A stretch of DNA of 64,000 bases. Source: Vibrio nitrifigilis. Its GTDB lineage: Bacteria; Pseudomonadota; Gammaproteobacteria; Enterobacterales; Vibrionaceae. Shown here piece by piece: positions 17,205 to 25,526 of the stretch; within the stretch, counting starts at the first letter, position 1, and every line of letters starts with the position of its first letter. The stretch covers positions 1,612,001 to 1,676,000 of the forward strand of contig NZ_JADPMR010000001.1 in NCBI RefSeq assembly GCF_015686695.1. The letters are read 5' to 3'. Made by a program: the position numbers and the translations under genes. The notes under the pieces are model-generated. The model was not told the DNA's origin. It was given only the letters and a program-made list of their open reading frames with translations, and ran no database searches.

Positions 17205-17312
17205 TTCAAAGGACATCTAGGGTTCCGGCTGCAAAAGCAGTGTCTGGTCCGAGAGTTGTCAACCTCTATTTATGAGGTCACACGGCGGGACAAAAGCCCG
17301 GGAGATTAACCA
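17205..17312 (+). ncRNA. Guanidine-I riboswitch aptamer (ykkC class)
   Basis: All conserved blocks of the ykkC aptamer occur in order: CTAGGGTTCCG (17218-17228), CTGGTCCGAGAG (17244-17255), a variable hairpin ACCTC/GAGGT (17262-17278), ACACGGCGGGA (17280-17290) and AAAAGCCCGGGAGA (17292-17305). The element lies in the leader of the cgdA-cgdB-carboxylase-allophanate hydrolase operon, the known context of this riboswitch, which binds free guanidinium and turns expression on. End coordinates are approximate. Confidence 0.93.
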
Positions 17313-17370
17313 AGCGTGAGCTTGAGAAGTTACCCGTATGGCGAACGTCATGTGATGAAAAATAGAGGTT
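17261..17370 (+). promoter_or_regulatory. Candidate expression platform of the guanidine-I riboswitch
   Basis: AACCTCTATTT at 17261-17271, inside the aptamer's variable hairpin, is perfectly complementary over 11 bases to AAATAGAGGTT at 17360-17370, which contains the AGAGG ribosome-binding site three bases before an ATG. The two pairings are mutually exclusive: aptamer folding uses ACCTC/GAGGT and would free the site. A CAAGC-GTGA-GCTTG hairpin (17311-17324) lies between. No U-run terminator is seen, so translational control is favoured. Confidence 0.6.
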
Positions 17371-17373
17371 CTT

Positions 17374-17574
17374 ATGCATACTATCCGTTATCTAATTAAA
17401 ACAACGTTTACTTCGACAGCCAAATTATTAGTCAATGGCTGTCTATGTCTGTTTGATCCCATTTATTGGTCATTGACGACTTGCGCCACTCTTCCCGTTA
17501 AGTTCTGTCTTATTCACAGTAAATTTTGTACTGAGACGAGGCGAGTCTGCACTCAAGACATTGGTCTATCGTAA
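17374..17574 (+). CDS. Possible 66-residue leader peptide under the guanidine-I riboswitch
   Basis: ATG with a good ribosome-binding site (AGAGG, 5-base spacing), opening directly after the riboswitch platform. The product begins MHTIRYLIKTTF, has six cysteines in the middle and second half, and matches no family I know. Codon use includes AGG and CTA and is not typical of the neighbours, so it may be a regulatory leader ORF whose translation, rather than product, matters. It ends 73 bases before cgdA. It may also be fortuitous. Confidence 0.35.
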   Translation: MHTIRYLIKTTFTSTAKLLVNGCLCLFDPIYWSLTTCATLPVKFCLIHSKFCTETRRVCTQDIGLS

Positions 17575-17647
17575 TTTCTTGCGTCATTGCGTTAGGTGAC
17601 AATGTCACTTTAGTCTGTGACATATTAAAGCAAAAGGAGAATGTGAA

Positions 17648-18388
17648 ATGTCATCAAATTTTGAACCACTCTTAACCGATTTAATTCCAGGTGCTTCGCA
17701 CTGGTCAATGGTGATTCCGAAAGGTCACACGTTACGTTTGAAAGACGTCGAAGGCGGCGCGAATTTAAGCGTGCTGTTTTACAATCCAAAGAATTTGTTG
17801 GAGCGCTACAACGCGCCCGATACATTGAAATGCCAGCACACCTTTAAATTAACCACTGGTAATTGCCTATATTCCGATATGGGACGTGTGTTTGCTTCTA
17901 TTGTTCGTGACGACACGGGTTGGATTGATACCGTGACAGGTGTGGCGAATAAGAAAAAAGTCGCTGATAAGTGGGGCGATCGTGATTATCAACACGAGCG
18001 CAACCATTGGAAACAAAACGGTTATGACGCTTTGTTGGTGGAAGTAGCAAAATATGGGCTAGGGCAACGCGATATCGCGGCTAACCTTAATCTCTTTACC
18101 AAGGTATCGACCGACAGTGAAGGCATGATGCACTACACCCCAGAGCATAGTAAAGCAGGGGACATCATTGAGCTACGTATCGAAATGGATACTTTAGTGG
18201 TCTTTACGACATGTCCGCATCCTATGAATCCTGCCACTGACTACCCTTACAAGCCAGTTGAAGTATCGGTCGCGAAGGCCGCACCAATGCAAGAAGACGA
18301 TGTATGTTTGAACTATCGACCAGAAAACCGTCGTGGTTTTGAAAACAACCGTCGTTACCATTTCACTGCAGATTTACTGACTCACTAA
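17648..18388 (+). CDS. cgdA: Carboxyguanidine deiminase subunit CgdA (urea carboxylase-associated protein 1)
   Basis: About 246 residues, DUF1989 family, formerly the urea amidolyase-associated protein 1. With CgdB it deiminates carboxyguanidine made by guanidine carboxylase, giving allophanate and ammonia in the cytosol. Visible features: the N-terminal WSMVIPKGHTLRL segment, the central AANLNLFTKV block matching HNINFFMNV in CgdB, and conserved CPHPMNP near residue 193. Its own AAGGAG site lies 8 bases before the ATG. It is the first enzyme gene of the riboswitch-controlled operon, 12 bases from cgdB. Confidence 0.87.
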   Translation: MSSNFEPLLTDLIPGASHWSMVIPKGHTLRLKDVEGGANLSVLFYNPKNLLERYNAPDTLKCQHTFKLTTGNCLYSDMGRVFASIVRDDTGWIDTVTGVANKKKVADKWGDRDYQHERNHWKQNGYDALLVEVAKYGLGQRDIAANLNLFTKVSTDSEGMMHYTPEHSKAGDIIELRIEMDTLVVFTTCPHPMNPATDYPYKPVEVSVAKAAPMQEDDVCLNYRPENRRGFENNRRYHFTADLLTH

Positions 18389-18400
18389 GGAGACCTTGTC

Positions 18401-19039
18401 ATGATCGTTGAAAGCCAATTACACCCAGAACAAGCCGTGTGTCGTGATGTGTTGCCTGCGGGTGATTACTACCTAAAAGAAGTGAAAAAGGGTCAAACAT
18501 TTCGCATCTTGGACTCAGAAGGTAACCAAGCAGCGGATACGCTGTTTTATAACGCTCGTAACACGGCTGAGCATTACAGTGCGGTCGATACCATCCGCGA
18601 GCAGGGCAATGTTTATTTGTCTACAGGGACCAAATTGTTGTCTGACCAAGGGAATGTGTTGCTAGAAATCGTTGCGGATACGTGTGGCCGTCATGACACC
18701 TTAGGCGGTGCGTGTGCCACAGAAAGCAACACAGTTCGCTATGCGATTGAGCGCAAGTGCATGCATGCTTGTCGTGACATCTGGTTGCTGGCACTCAGTG
18801 AGCATCCTGAGCTGGGTATGGACAAGCGTGACATCACTCATAACATCAATTTCTTTATGAACGTGCCTATTACTGAAGAGGGCGGCTTGACGTTTGAAGA
18901 TGGCATTAGCGCTCCGGGTAAATACGTCGAAATGAAAGCTCATATGGATATTTTGGTGTTGATTTCTAACTGTCCACAGCTCAATAACCCATGTAATGCA
19001 TACAATCCAACGCCAGTTGAATTACTGATCTGGGATTGA
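18401..19039 (+). CDS. cgdB: Carboxyguanidine deiminase subunit CgdB (urea carboxylase-associated protein 2)
   Basis: About 212 residues, second DUF1989 paralogue and partner of CgdA. Conserved stretches: GNQAADTLFYNARNTAEHYS split near residues 44-63, GRHDTLGGACATESNT near 99, HNINFFMNVP near 147, and a Cys in SNCPQLNNPCNAYNP near the C-terminus. An AAGGAGACC site precedes the ATG. The gene is followed not by the usual short gap but by 109 bases carrying a second guanidine riboswitch. Confidence 0.87.
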   Translation: MIVESQLHPEQAVCRDVLPAGDYYLKEVKKGQTFRILDSEGNQAADTLFYNARNTAEHYSAVDTIREQGNVYLSTGTKLLSDQGNVLLEIVADTCGRHDTLGGACATESNTVRYAIERKCMHACRDIWLLALSEHPELGMDKRDITHNINFFMNVPITEEGGLTFEDGISAPGKYVEMKAHMDILVLISNCPQLNNPCNAYNPTPVELLIWD

Positions 19040-19081
19040 GCATCAAAGTAAATGCAAACCCCCAGCACAGGGTACGACGCG

Positions 19082-19140
19082 TAGGGGACGACCTCTAAAA
19101 CTCACGCGAAGCGACCACCGGGACGACCCGGTCTTTGGGA
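19082..19140 (+). ncRNA. Guanidine-II riboswitch (mini-ykkC), two ACGA-loop hairpins
   Basis: Two short hairpins each closed by the loop ACGA, the hallmark ACGR loop pair of mini-ykkC. Hairpin 1 is TAGGGG-ACGA-CCTCTA (19082-19097, one G-T pair); hairpin 2 is ACCGGG-ACGA-CCCGGT (19117-19132). The 19-base linker is within the known range. The weak ribosome-binding site GGGA (19137-19140) follows at once, 8 bases before the carboxylase ATG; CCC at 19127-19129 could instead pair with it, so guanidine binding to hairpin 2 would free the site. Confidence 0.85.
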
Positions 19141-19148
19141 ACTGAATT

Positions 19149-22100
19149 ATGTTACAAAAGGTACTGATTGCTAACCGAGGTGCGATTGCGTGCCGTATTA
19201 TTCGTACGTTAAAACGAATGAACATCACGAGCGTGGCAGTGTATAGCGAGGCGGATGCACAGAGTCTGCATGTTACTGCGGCTGATGAAACCTATTCATT
19301 AGGTGAAGGTGGCGCAAGTGCGACTTATCTTGATATCGATAAAATCATAGCGATCGCGAAACAGCACGAAGTGAGCGCGATTCACCCTGGTTATGGCTTT
19401 TTAAGTGAAAACCCTGAATTTGTTGAGCGCTGCGAACAAGAAGGCTTAGTCTTTTTAGGCCCAACACCGAAGCAGATCCGTGAATTTGGCTTAAAGCATT
19501 CCGCTCGCACCATTGCGTTAAACGCGAATGTCCCACTTCTTCCTGGGACTGAACTTCTCGACAGCTGCGAGCAAGCAATAAGTGAAGCGGAAAAAATCGG
19601 TTATCCCGTCATGCTAAAAAGCACGGCTGGTGGCGGCGGTATTGGGATGCAGCGCTGTTATAGCGCGCAAGAATTAAACGCGGCTTATGATTCAGTAAAA
19701 CGTCTGAGTGAAAACAATTTTAGTAATGGTGGGCTGTTCCTTGAAAAATACATTGAGGAAGCGCGTCATGTTGAAGTGCAAATTTTTGGTGATGGAGCTG
19801 GTCACGTATTAGCGATTGGCGAGCGAGATTGTTCTGCGCAACGTCGTAACCAGAAAGTGATTGAAGAGTGTCCGGCACCGCACCTTTCTGACGAAACACG
19901 TCATGCGCTGCACAATACGGCAGTGCGTCTGGCCGAAGCGGTCAATTATCGCAATGCAGGCACCGTAGAATTTATTCTCGACCAGCAAACTCATGCGTTT
20001 TATTTCTTAGAAGTGAATACCCGTCTCCAAGTCGAACATGGTGTGACAGAAGAAGTCTATGGCATTGATTTGGTTGACTGGATGGTCTCTTTGGGCGCGG
20101 GCGATTGGTATTACAATGATCATCAAGCCTTATCTGCCAATGGTCACTCCATGCAGGTGCGTTTATATGCGGAAGATGCCAATAAACAGTTTCAGCCTTG
20201 TGCCGGATTATTGTCTTATGTGCAATGGCCAACGACCCCTGGGCTACGTATTGAGCATTGGATTGAAGCGGGCGTTGAAGTGTCGCCATTTTTCGATCCG
20301 ATGTTGGCGAAAGTGATTGTGCATGGCAATGACCGCCAAGATTCGCTGGACAAAATGGCCGCTGCGCTGCGCGATATCTCAATTTATGGCGTTGAGCATA
20401 ACCAAGCATATTTGGCCCAGTTAATTGCCATTGACGCTGTTCAACAAGGCACTGTATTAACTCATACACTGAATGATTTTACTTACCAGCCAAGCACATT
20501 TGATGTTCTAAGCGGCGGTACACAGACAACCATTCAAGACTTTCCTGGCCGGGTTGGCTATTGGCATATCGGTGTGCCGCCTTCTGGGCCAATGGACAGT
20601 GTGAGTTTTCGTCTAGCCAATCAATTATTGGACAATGCCGGCAATTGCGCGGCATTAGAAATGATCATCTCAGGTCCAACGCTTAAATTTAACTGCGACA
20701 AACAGTTCGTTCTGACTGGGGCGATCATTGACGCCAAACTCGATGGTGAGGCGCTCACTATGGGTAAGGTCTATTTAGCCAAAGCAGGGCAGACCCTTAA
20801 ACTTGGCCATATCGATAGCTCAGGTGCGCGCAGTTATCTCGCTATCGAAGGTGGCATTGAATGCCCGGAATATCTGGGCAGTCGCGCTACCTTTACCTTG
20901 GGGCTGTTTGGTGGTCACGCTGGCCGAGCCATTCGAGCTGGTGACGTGCTTCATGTGAGCTCCGAACCGATGAATCCGGAATTAGCCGAGCGCAGTACAT
21001 CATTACCTGAGTTTGAAGATGAATGGCAAATCCATGTCATGTATGGCCCGCACGGCGCGCCCGATTTCTTCACTCAAGAAGACATGGATACGTTTTTTGC
21101 TGCAACGTGGAAAGTGCATTTTAACTCTAGCCGCACGGGTGTTCGTTTAGTCGGTCCTAAACCCAATTGGGCACGTGCTGATGGTGGAGAAGCCGGTTTG
21201 CATCCGTCCAATATTCACGATAATGCGTATGCAGTGGGCACCATTGATTTTACTGGTGATATGCCAGTGATTTTAGGCCCCGATGGCCCAAGTTTGGGTG
21301 GCTTTGTGTGTCCGGCGACCATTATTAAAGCGGATTTATGGAAAATGGGGCAGCTTAAAGCCGGGGATAAAGTGCACTTTATTCCGGTATCACTTGAGCA
21401 AGCCGAACAAGCTGAGCGCCAACAAAATGCGCAAATCGATGCGCTGCAATGGCAATCGACTGCACTCACCGCTGAAAAGATTACGACGCCGATTATTAAG
21501 ACCATTCCTGCGTCGCGTTACGGGGAGGAAGTGGTGTATCGCCCTAGTGGTGAAGATTTCTTGTTGATTGAGTATGGTCCGCAAGTTCTCGATATTCGAC
21601 TACGTTTTCGCGTGCATGCATTGATGCTTAAACTTGAAGAGATGAATATTAGTGGTATTCACGAACTGACTCCCGGGATTCGTTCTCTGCAAATTCACTT
21701 TGATAACCTGACCTTACCACGTGCTGAATTGTTGAGTCTGTTGGAAGATATTGAAGCGCAGCTTGAAGATATCGATACCATGAGTGTCCCAGCACGTATT
21801 GTGCGGTTACCGCTTTCTTGGGATGACCATGCAACGCGTTTAGCGATCCGTAAATACGATGAACTGGTACGCAAGGATGCGCCATGGTGTCCGGATAACA
21901 TTGAATTTATTCGTCGAATTAACGGTCTGGATTCGGTGGATGACGTGAAGAAGATCCTCTTTGATGCCAGCTATTTAGTAATGGGACTCGGAGATGTTTA
22001 CCTTGGTGCGCCAGTTGCAACGCCAATGGACCCGCGTCATCGACTCGTGACCACTAAGTACAATCCAGCCCGAACTTGGACGCCGGAAAATGCAGTGGGT

Positions 22101-22757
22101 ATCGGTGGTGCTTATCTTTGTGTATACGGTATGGAAGGCCCTGGTGGCTATCAATTTGTTGGTCGCACCCTGCAAATGTGGAACCGTTATCGCCGCACTC
22201 AAGAATTTACTCAACCGTGGTTGCTACGCTTTTTTGACCAGATTCAATTCTACGAAGTCAGCGCTGAAGAACTGTTGGATATCCGCGAGAAACATCCACT
22301 CGGCCAATACCCACTGGAAATCGAAGAAACGACATTCTCGCTAGCCGACTACGACGCGTTGGTGGCGGAGCACAGTGAGGAAATTCATCAGTGTAAAGTC
22401 AGACAGCAAACGGCATTTGAAGCTGAGCGCCAACGTTGGATTGCCACTGGCCAAGCCGACTTTGTCGCTGAAGAAGGCGATGTCGCTGAAGATGCTGCGA
22501 TGGAACTAAAAGCGGGTCAAGAAGTGGTCGAGAGCCATGTGGCTGGCAATATCTGGCAAACGCTGGTGGAAGAGGGACAGAAGGTAAACGAGGGCGACGT
22601 CATCATGGTGCTAGAAGCGATGAAGATGGAACTAGAAGTGACGGCGCCGGTGTCTGGAACGATCGATGTATTGTGTCATCAAGCTGGAGAACAAGTACAT
22701 GCAGGTCAGCCACTTATCGTAATTAACACACAGCCATCAAGCGAAGGAGCAGCGTGA
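19149..22757 (+). CDS. Guanidine carboxylase (urea carboxylase family, biotin-dependent)
   Basis: About 1202 residues. It carboxylates guanidine (family ancestor: urea) with ATP and bicarbonate. Order of domains: biotin carboxylase from residue 1 to about 445 (VLIANRGAIACRIIRT start; ATP-grasp loop AGGGGIGMQ), the AHS2/KipA-like carboxyltransferase half from about 455 (GGTQTTIQDFPGR), the AHS1/KipI-like half at about 790-1010 (PRHRLVTTKYNPARTW near its end), and a biotinyl domain at the C-terminus with Lys1159 in VLEAMKMELEV. Operon context (two guanidine riboswitches, CgdA/B) favours guanidine over urea as substrate; the discriminating active-site residue was not aligned. The ATG follows GGGA at 8-base spacing. 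Confidence 0.9.
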   Translation: MLQKVLIANRGAIACRIIRTLKRMNITSVAVYSEADAQSLHVTAADETYSLGEGGASATYLDIDKIIAIAKQHEVSAIHPGYGFLSENPEFVERCEQEGLVFLGPTPKQIREFGLKHSARTIALNANVPLLPGTELLDSCEQAISEAEKIGYPVMLKSTAGGGGIGMQRCYSAQELNAAYDSVKRLSENNFSNGGLFLEKYIEEARHVEVQIFGDGAGHVLAIGERDCSAQRRNQKVIEECPAPHLSDETRHALHNTAVRLAEAVNYRNAGTVEFILDQQTHAFYFLEVNTRLQVEHGVTEEVYGIDLVDWMVSLGAGDWYYNDHQALSANGHSMQVRLYAEDANKQFQPCAGLLSYVQWPTTPGLRIEHWIEAGVEVSPFFDPMLAKVIVHGNDRQDSLDKMAAALRDISIYGVEHNQAYLAQLIAIDAVQQGTVLTHTLNDFTYQPSTFDVLSGGTQTTIQDFPGRVGYWHIGVPPSGPMDSVSFRLANQLLDNAGNCAALEMIISGPTLKFNCDKQFVLTGAIIDAKLDGEALTMGKVYLAKAGQTLKLGHIDSSGARSYLAIEGGIECPEYLGSRATFTLGLFGGHAGRAIRAGDVLHVSSEPMNPELAERSTSLPEFEDEWQIHVMYGPHGAPDFFTQEDMDTFFAATWKVHFNSSRTGVRLVGPKPNWARADGGEAGLHPSNIHDNAYAVGTIDFTGDMPVILGPDGPSLGGFVCPATIIKADLWKMGQLKAGDKVHFIPVSLEQAEQAERQQNAQIDALQWQSTALTAEKITTPIIKTIPASRYGEEVVYRPSGEDFLLIEYGPQVLDIRLRFRVHALMLKLEEMNISGIHELTPGIRSLQIHFDNLTLPRAELLSLLEDIEAQLEDIDTMSVPARIVRLPLSWDDHATRLAIRKYDELVRKDAPWCPDNIEFIRRINGLDSVDDVKKILFDASYLVMGLGDVYLGAPVATPMDPRHRLVTTKYNPARTWTPENAVGIGGAYLCVYGMEGPGGYQFVGRTLQMWNRYRRTQEFTQPWLLRFFDQIQFYEVSAEELLDIREKHPLGQYPLEIEETTFSLADYDALVAEHSEEIHQCKVRQQTAFEAERQRWIATGQADFVAEEGDVAEDAAMELKAGQEVVESHVAGNIWQTLVEEGQKVNEGDVIMVLEAMKMELEVTAPVSGTIDVLCHQAGEQVHAGQPLIVINTQPSSEGAA

Positions 22758-24535
22758 TGACCCAAACAATTCAAACCTTACCAATAACCATCGAGCAGTT
22801 GCTTGAAGGGTATGTATCCAAAAGCATTGGTGTTCGTGATGTGCTGGTAAGTTGCTGGCAGGCGGCGCAACAAGATACCCATAATGCATGGTTGTCGTTA
22901 CTAAGCGAAGCGCAACTAGAGCGTTACATTGCACAACTAGAAAGTATTGAGCCGGAAAGTCTGCCACTTTATGGTGTGCCGTTTGCGATTAAAGATAATA
23001 TTGATTTGGTGGACTTACCTACCACCGCAGGGTGCGAAGCGTATCGTTACCAGCCACAAGAGAGCGCATTTGTTGTAGCACAATTGATTGCCGCTGGCGC
23101 TGTGCCATTGGGAAAAACCAATCTCGACCAATTTGCAACGGGGCTTGTAGGAACACGCAGCCCGTGGGGCGCAGCAAAAAACAGCTTTAATCCAGATTAT
23201 GTGTCGGGTGGGTCGAGCTCTGGCAGCGCAGTATCCGTGGCGTTAGGACAAGTTTATTTTTCACTCGGTACAGACACGGCTGGGTCAGGCCGCGTTCCTG
23301 CTGCCTTTAATAACCTTTACGGATTGAAAGGCACTCGTGGAGCACTTAGTTGTAGCGGTGTTGTACCGGCATGTAAGAGTCTTGATTGTGTGACGATCTT
23401 TGCGCGTTCAGCGCAAGATATTGAGCATGTGTTCCCCGTTGCCTGCCAATTTGATGAACAAGATTGTTACAGCCGTGAAGTAGATAGCGATGTGCAGCCT
23501 TTAGAGAGCTTTGCGGGTTTAAAAATAGGGGTGCCAACCTGCGACCATCTCGAATTTTTCGGTAACGATGCGTATAAAAAGCAGTTTGACCTCGCCGTTG
23601 AAAAGCTCACTGAACTTGGTGCAGAAGTTGTGGCGTTTGACCTTAAACCATTTGTTGAAGCGGCTAAGTTGCTTTATCAAGGTCCGTGGGTCGCTGAGCG
23701 TTATGCTGCTATCGAGTCGTTCTTTAAGGAGCATCGCAAAGAATGTTTACCTGTGATTGAGACCATTATTGGTGGCGCAGAAGGTCTGACGGCAGTTGAT
23801 ACGTTCAAAGCGATTTACCAGTTACAAGCCTACCAACAGCAATGTGACGCGCTGATGGCAAATGTAGACTTGGTGATGACGCCAACAGCGGGGTCAACTT
23901 ATACCATCGATGCAGTAAATGCGGATCCTATTACGCTTAATAGCAATATTGGTTACTACACTAATTTCATGAATTTGTTGGATTATACCGCAATCGCTGT
24001 ACCTGCAGGGATGACAGAACAAGGGTTACCTTTCGGTGTCACACTCTTTACACGCGCTTTCACGGATACGTGGTTAATTGGCTTAGCTAAAGAGTGGCAA
24101 ACTCATGCCAATTTACCATTAGGTGCGACCGGACAGTCGCTCATGCCTAAGATGGACATCATGGTATGTGGCGCTCATATGCAAGGGCTGCCGCTAAATC
24201 ATCAAATGCAAAATATTGGTGGTGAGTTAAAACATAAGGTAAAAACCGCGCCCAATTATCGTTTTTATGCGTTAGCGGGCGGGCCTCCATATCGTCCAGG
24301 GTTGGTTCGTGATGACCAGCAAGGCAGCACTATCGACGTTGAAGTTTGGACGGTTAATCAAGCCGGTGTTGGTGAGTTACTTGCGCAAATCCCTCATCCA
24401 TTAGGTCTTGGCAGTGTCGAGCTTGAGGATGGAACTTGGGTAACAGGATTTATCTGTGAGCCTTGTGCAACGCAAGGTGCTACCGAAATCACCCAATTCG
24501 GAAGTTGGCGTGCCTACATGGCATCAATAAACTAG
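22757..24535 (+). CDS. atzF: Allophanate hydrolase
   Basis: About 592 residues, full length for the AtzF type. The amidase-signature domain covers about residues 1-440 with catalytic Lys in FAIKDNIDL and the serines of GGSSSGSAVSVALG and TDTAGSGRVPA (Ser-cis-Ser-Lys triad). A C-terminal domain from about 455 (DIMVCGAHMQGLPLN, then YALAGGPPYRPGL) completes allophanate breakdown. Product: two ammonia and two CO2 per allophanate. The ATG overlaps the carboxylase stop (TGATG) and has AAGGAG 7 bases before it, so the two genes are translationally coupled. A GTG one codon earlier is possible. It ends the operon. Confidence 0.93.
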   Translation: MTQTIQTLPITIEQLLEGYVSKSIGVRDVLVSCWQAAQQDTHNAWLSLLSEAQLERYIAQLESIEPESLPLYGVPFAIKDNIDLVDLPTTAGCEAYRYQPQESAFVVAQLIAAGAVPLGKTNLDQFATGLVGTRSPWGAAKNSFNPDYVSGGSSSGSAVSVALGQVYFSLGTDTAGSGRVPAAFNNLYGLKGTRGALSCSGVVPACKSLDCVTIFARSAQDIEHVFPVACQFDEQDCYSREVDSDVQPLESFAGLKIGVPTCDHLEFFGNDAYKKQFDLAVEKLTELGAEVVAFDLKPFVEAAKLLYQGPWVAERYAAIESFFKEHRKECLPVIETIIGGAEGLTAVDTFKAIYQLQAYQQQCDALMANVDLVMTPTAGSTYTIDAVNADPITLNSNIGYYTNFMNLLDYTAIAVPAGMTEQGLPFGVTLFTRAFTDTWLIGLAKEWQTHANLPLGATGQSLMPKMDIMVCGAHMQGLPLNHQMQNIGGELKHKVKTAPNYRFYALAGGPPYRPGLVRDDQQGSTIDVEVWTVNQAGVGELLAQIPHPLGLGSVELEDGTWVTGFICEPCATQGATEITQFGSWRAYMASIN

Positions 24536-24552
24536 GTAAGCCGCAACATAAG

Positions 24553-24578
24553 AAAACGGCCCGAATGGGCCGTTTTTG
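24553..24578. terminator. Rho-independent terminator of the guanidine operon
   Basis: Stem AAAACGGCCC / GGGCCGTTTT (24553-24562, 24567-24576) with loop GAAT and a T run, between the allophanate hydrolase gene and a convergent phosphatase gene; the symmetric A and T runs would let it work in both directions. Confidence 0.88.
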
Positions 24579-24604
24579 TGTCTATCATATCGAATATATG
24601 GATA

Positions 24605-25348
24605 TTATTTTTCTTGCCAAGCGTTTAGTTTAGCTTTGGTCCAAGCACCATAGCTCGCGTTAGGGAAGACAATCCAATCTGCACCGAAATGCTTAGCATT
24701 TTTCTTCACTAAGTCACGATTATAGTGGGTGTCTTTTTTATTTTTAAATTGAGCAGAGACATCGGGTAGGCTGTCGCCCATTAGCATAATAATTTGATGA
24801 TCTTTACTAATATTATCGCGGCGTTGCTGTTTTGATAGGCCATATAATAATACGTGATCGTCTTTAACTTGAGGTAAACCTAATTTAGTGAGGGTTTGCA
24901 TCGTGTATTTTTTATTTTCATTGTAACGGTCGGAAACATAATACACGTTTACATTTTGTGAGTTTGCGTAATCAATAAAGGCTTTGGCACCCGGAATTAA
25001 TGTTGGATTCCCTTTGATTTCCCAATCAGACCAGGTATCCCAACTGGTGTAGTCGTGACAGTTCTGCATATCGCGTACGAGAAGAGCAGAGTTATCTAGG
25101 ATGGTTTCATCAAGATCCATTACCACCGCAAGCTTGTTGTGGTCTTTTTTCCCTTGCAAAATGGTGGCCAGACGCTGTTGCGCAAAATGGTACGTTTGCA
25201 GTTGCAATGCGGCAATTTCCGCAGATTGTTGCTGATAGCGTAGTGCCATTTCATAACTTTTTTCTTGGCAAATATCTTTTGCTTGAACACTGCTTGTTGC
25301 TGCTATTAATAGTGCAACAGCCAAAAATGATCCGTGTCGCTTTTTCAT
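24605..25348 (-). CDS. Class C acid phosphatase / e(P4)-like 5'-nucleotidase (HAD superfamily)
   Basis: About 247 residues. A signal peptide (MKKRHGSFLAVALLIAATSSVQA) is followed directly by mature sequence without a lipobox cysteine, so it is predicted soluble in the periplasm rather than a lipoprotein. HAD motif I is AVVMDLDETILDNS (near residue 74); motif IV-like MLMGDSLPD is near 188. It probably dephosphorylates nucleotides or other phosphomonoesters. It is monocistronic, convergent to the guanidine operon. Confidence 0.85.
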   Translation of the reverse strand: MKKRHGSFLAVALLIAATSSVQAKDICQEKSYEMALRYQQQSAEIAALQLQTYHFAQQRLATILQGKKDHNKLAVVMDLDETILDNSALLVRDMQNCHDYTSWDTWSDWEIKGNPTLIPGAKAFIDYANSQNVNVYYVSDRYNENKKYTMQTLTKLGLPQVKDDHVLLYGLSKQQRRDNISKDHQIIMLMGDSLPDVSAQFKNKKDTHYNRDLVKKNAKHFGADWIVFPNASYGAWTKAKLNAWQEK

Positions 25349-25471
25349 TGTAATGATTAACCTTATGAGCTGACTTAAATAGAAAAATACTCCGCGAATA
25401 TGAACATAATATGTCTAATTAAAAGAAAGACTTGAAATAACACAGCGGAGTTGTTTAGAACTCTAAACAAA

Positions 25472-25496
25472 AAGCCACCTAATGTTAAGGTGGCTT
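25472..25496 (-). terminator. Terminator of the chemosensory operon
   Basis: Stem AAGCCACCT / AGGTGGCTT with a 7-base loop; read leftward it is followed by TTTTTGTTT. It lies 30 bases after the last gene of the leftward chemosensory operon. Confidence 0.8.
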
Positions 25497-25526
25497 AGTA
25501 AAAACTCTAGGTTGATCAAACAATGG

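Noticed and set aside
19149..22757. Naming the carboxylase as urea carboxylase
   Set aside because: Two guanidine riboswitches and cgdAB point to guanidine as the substrate; urea may be a poor side substrate. Aligning the substrate-site residue would settle it.
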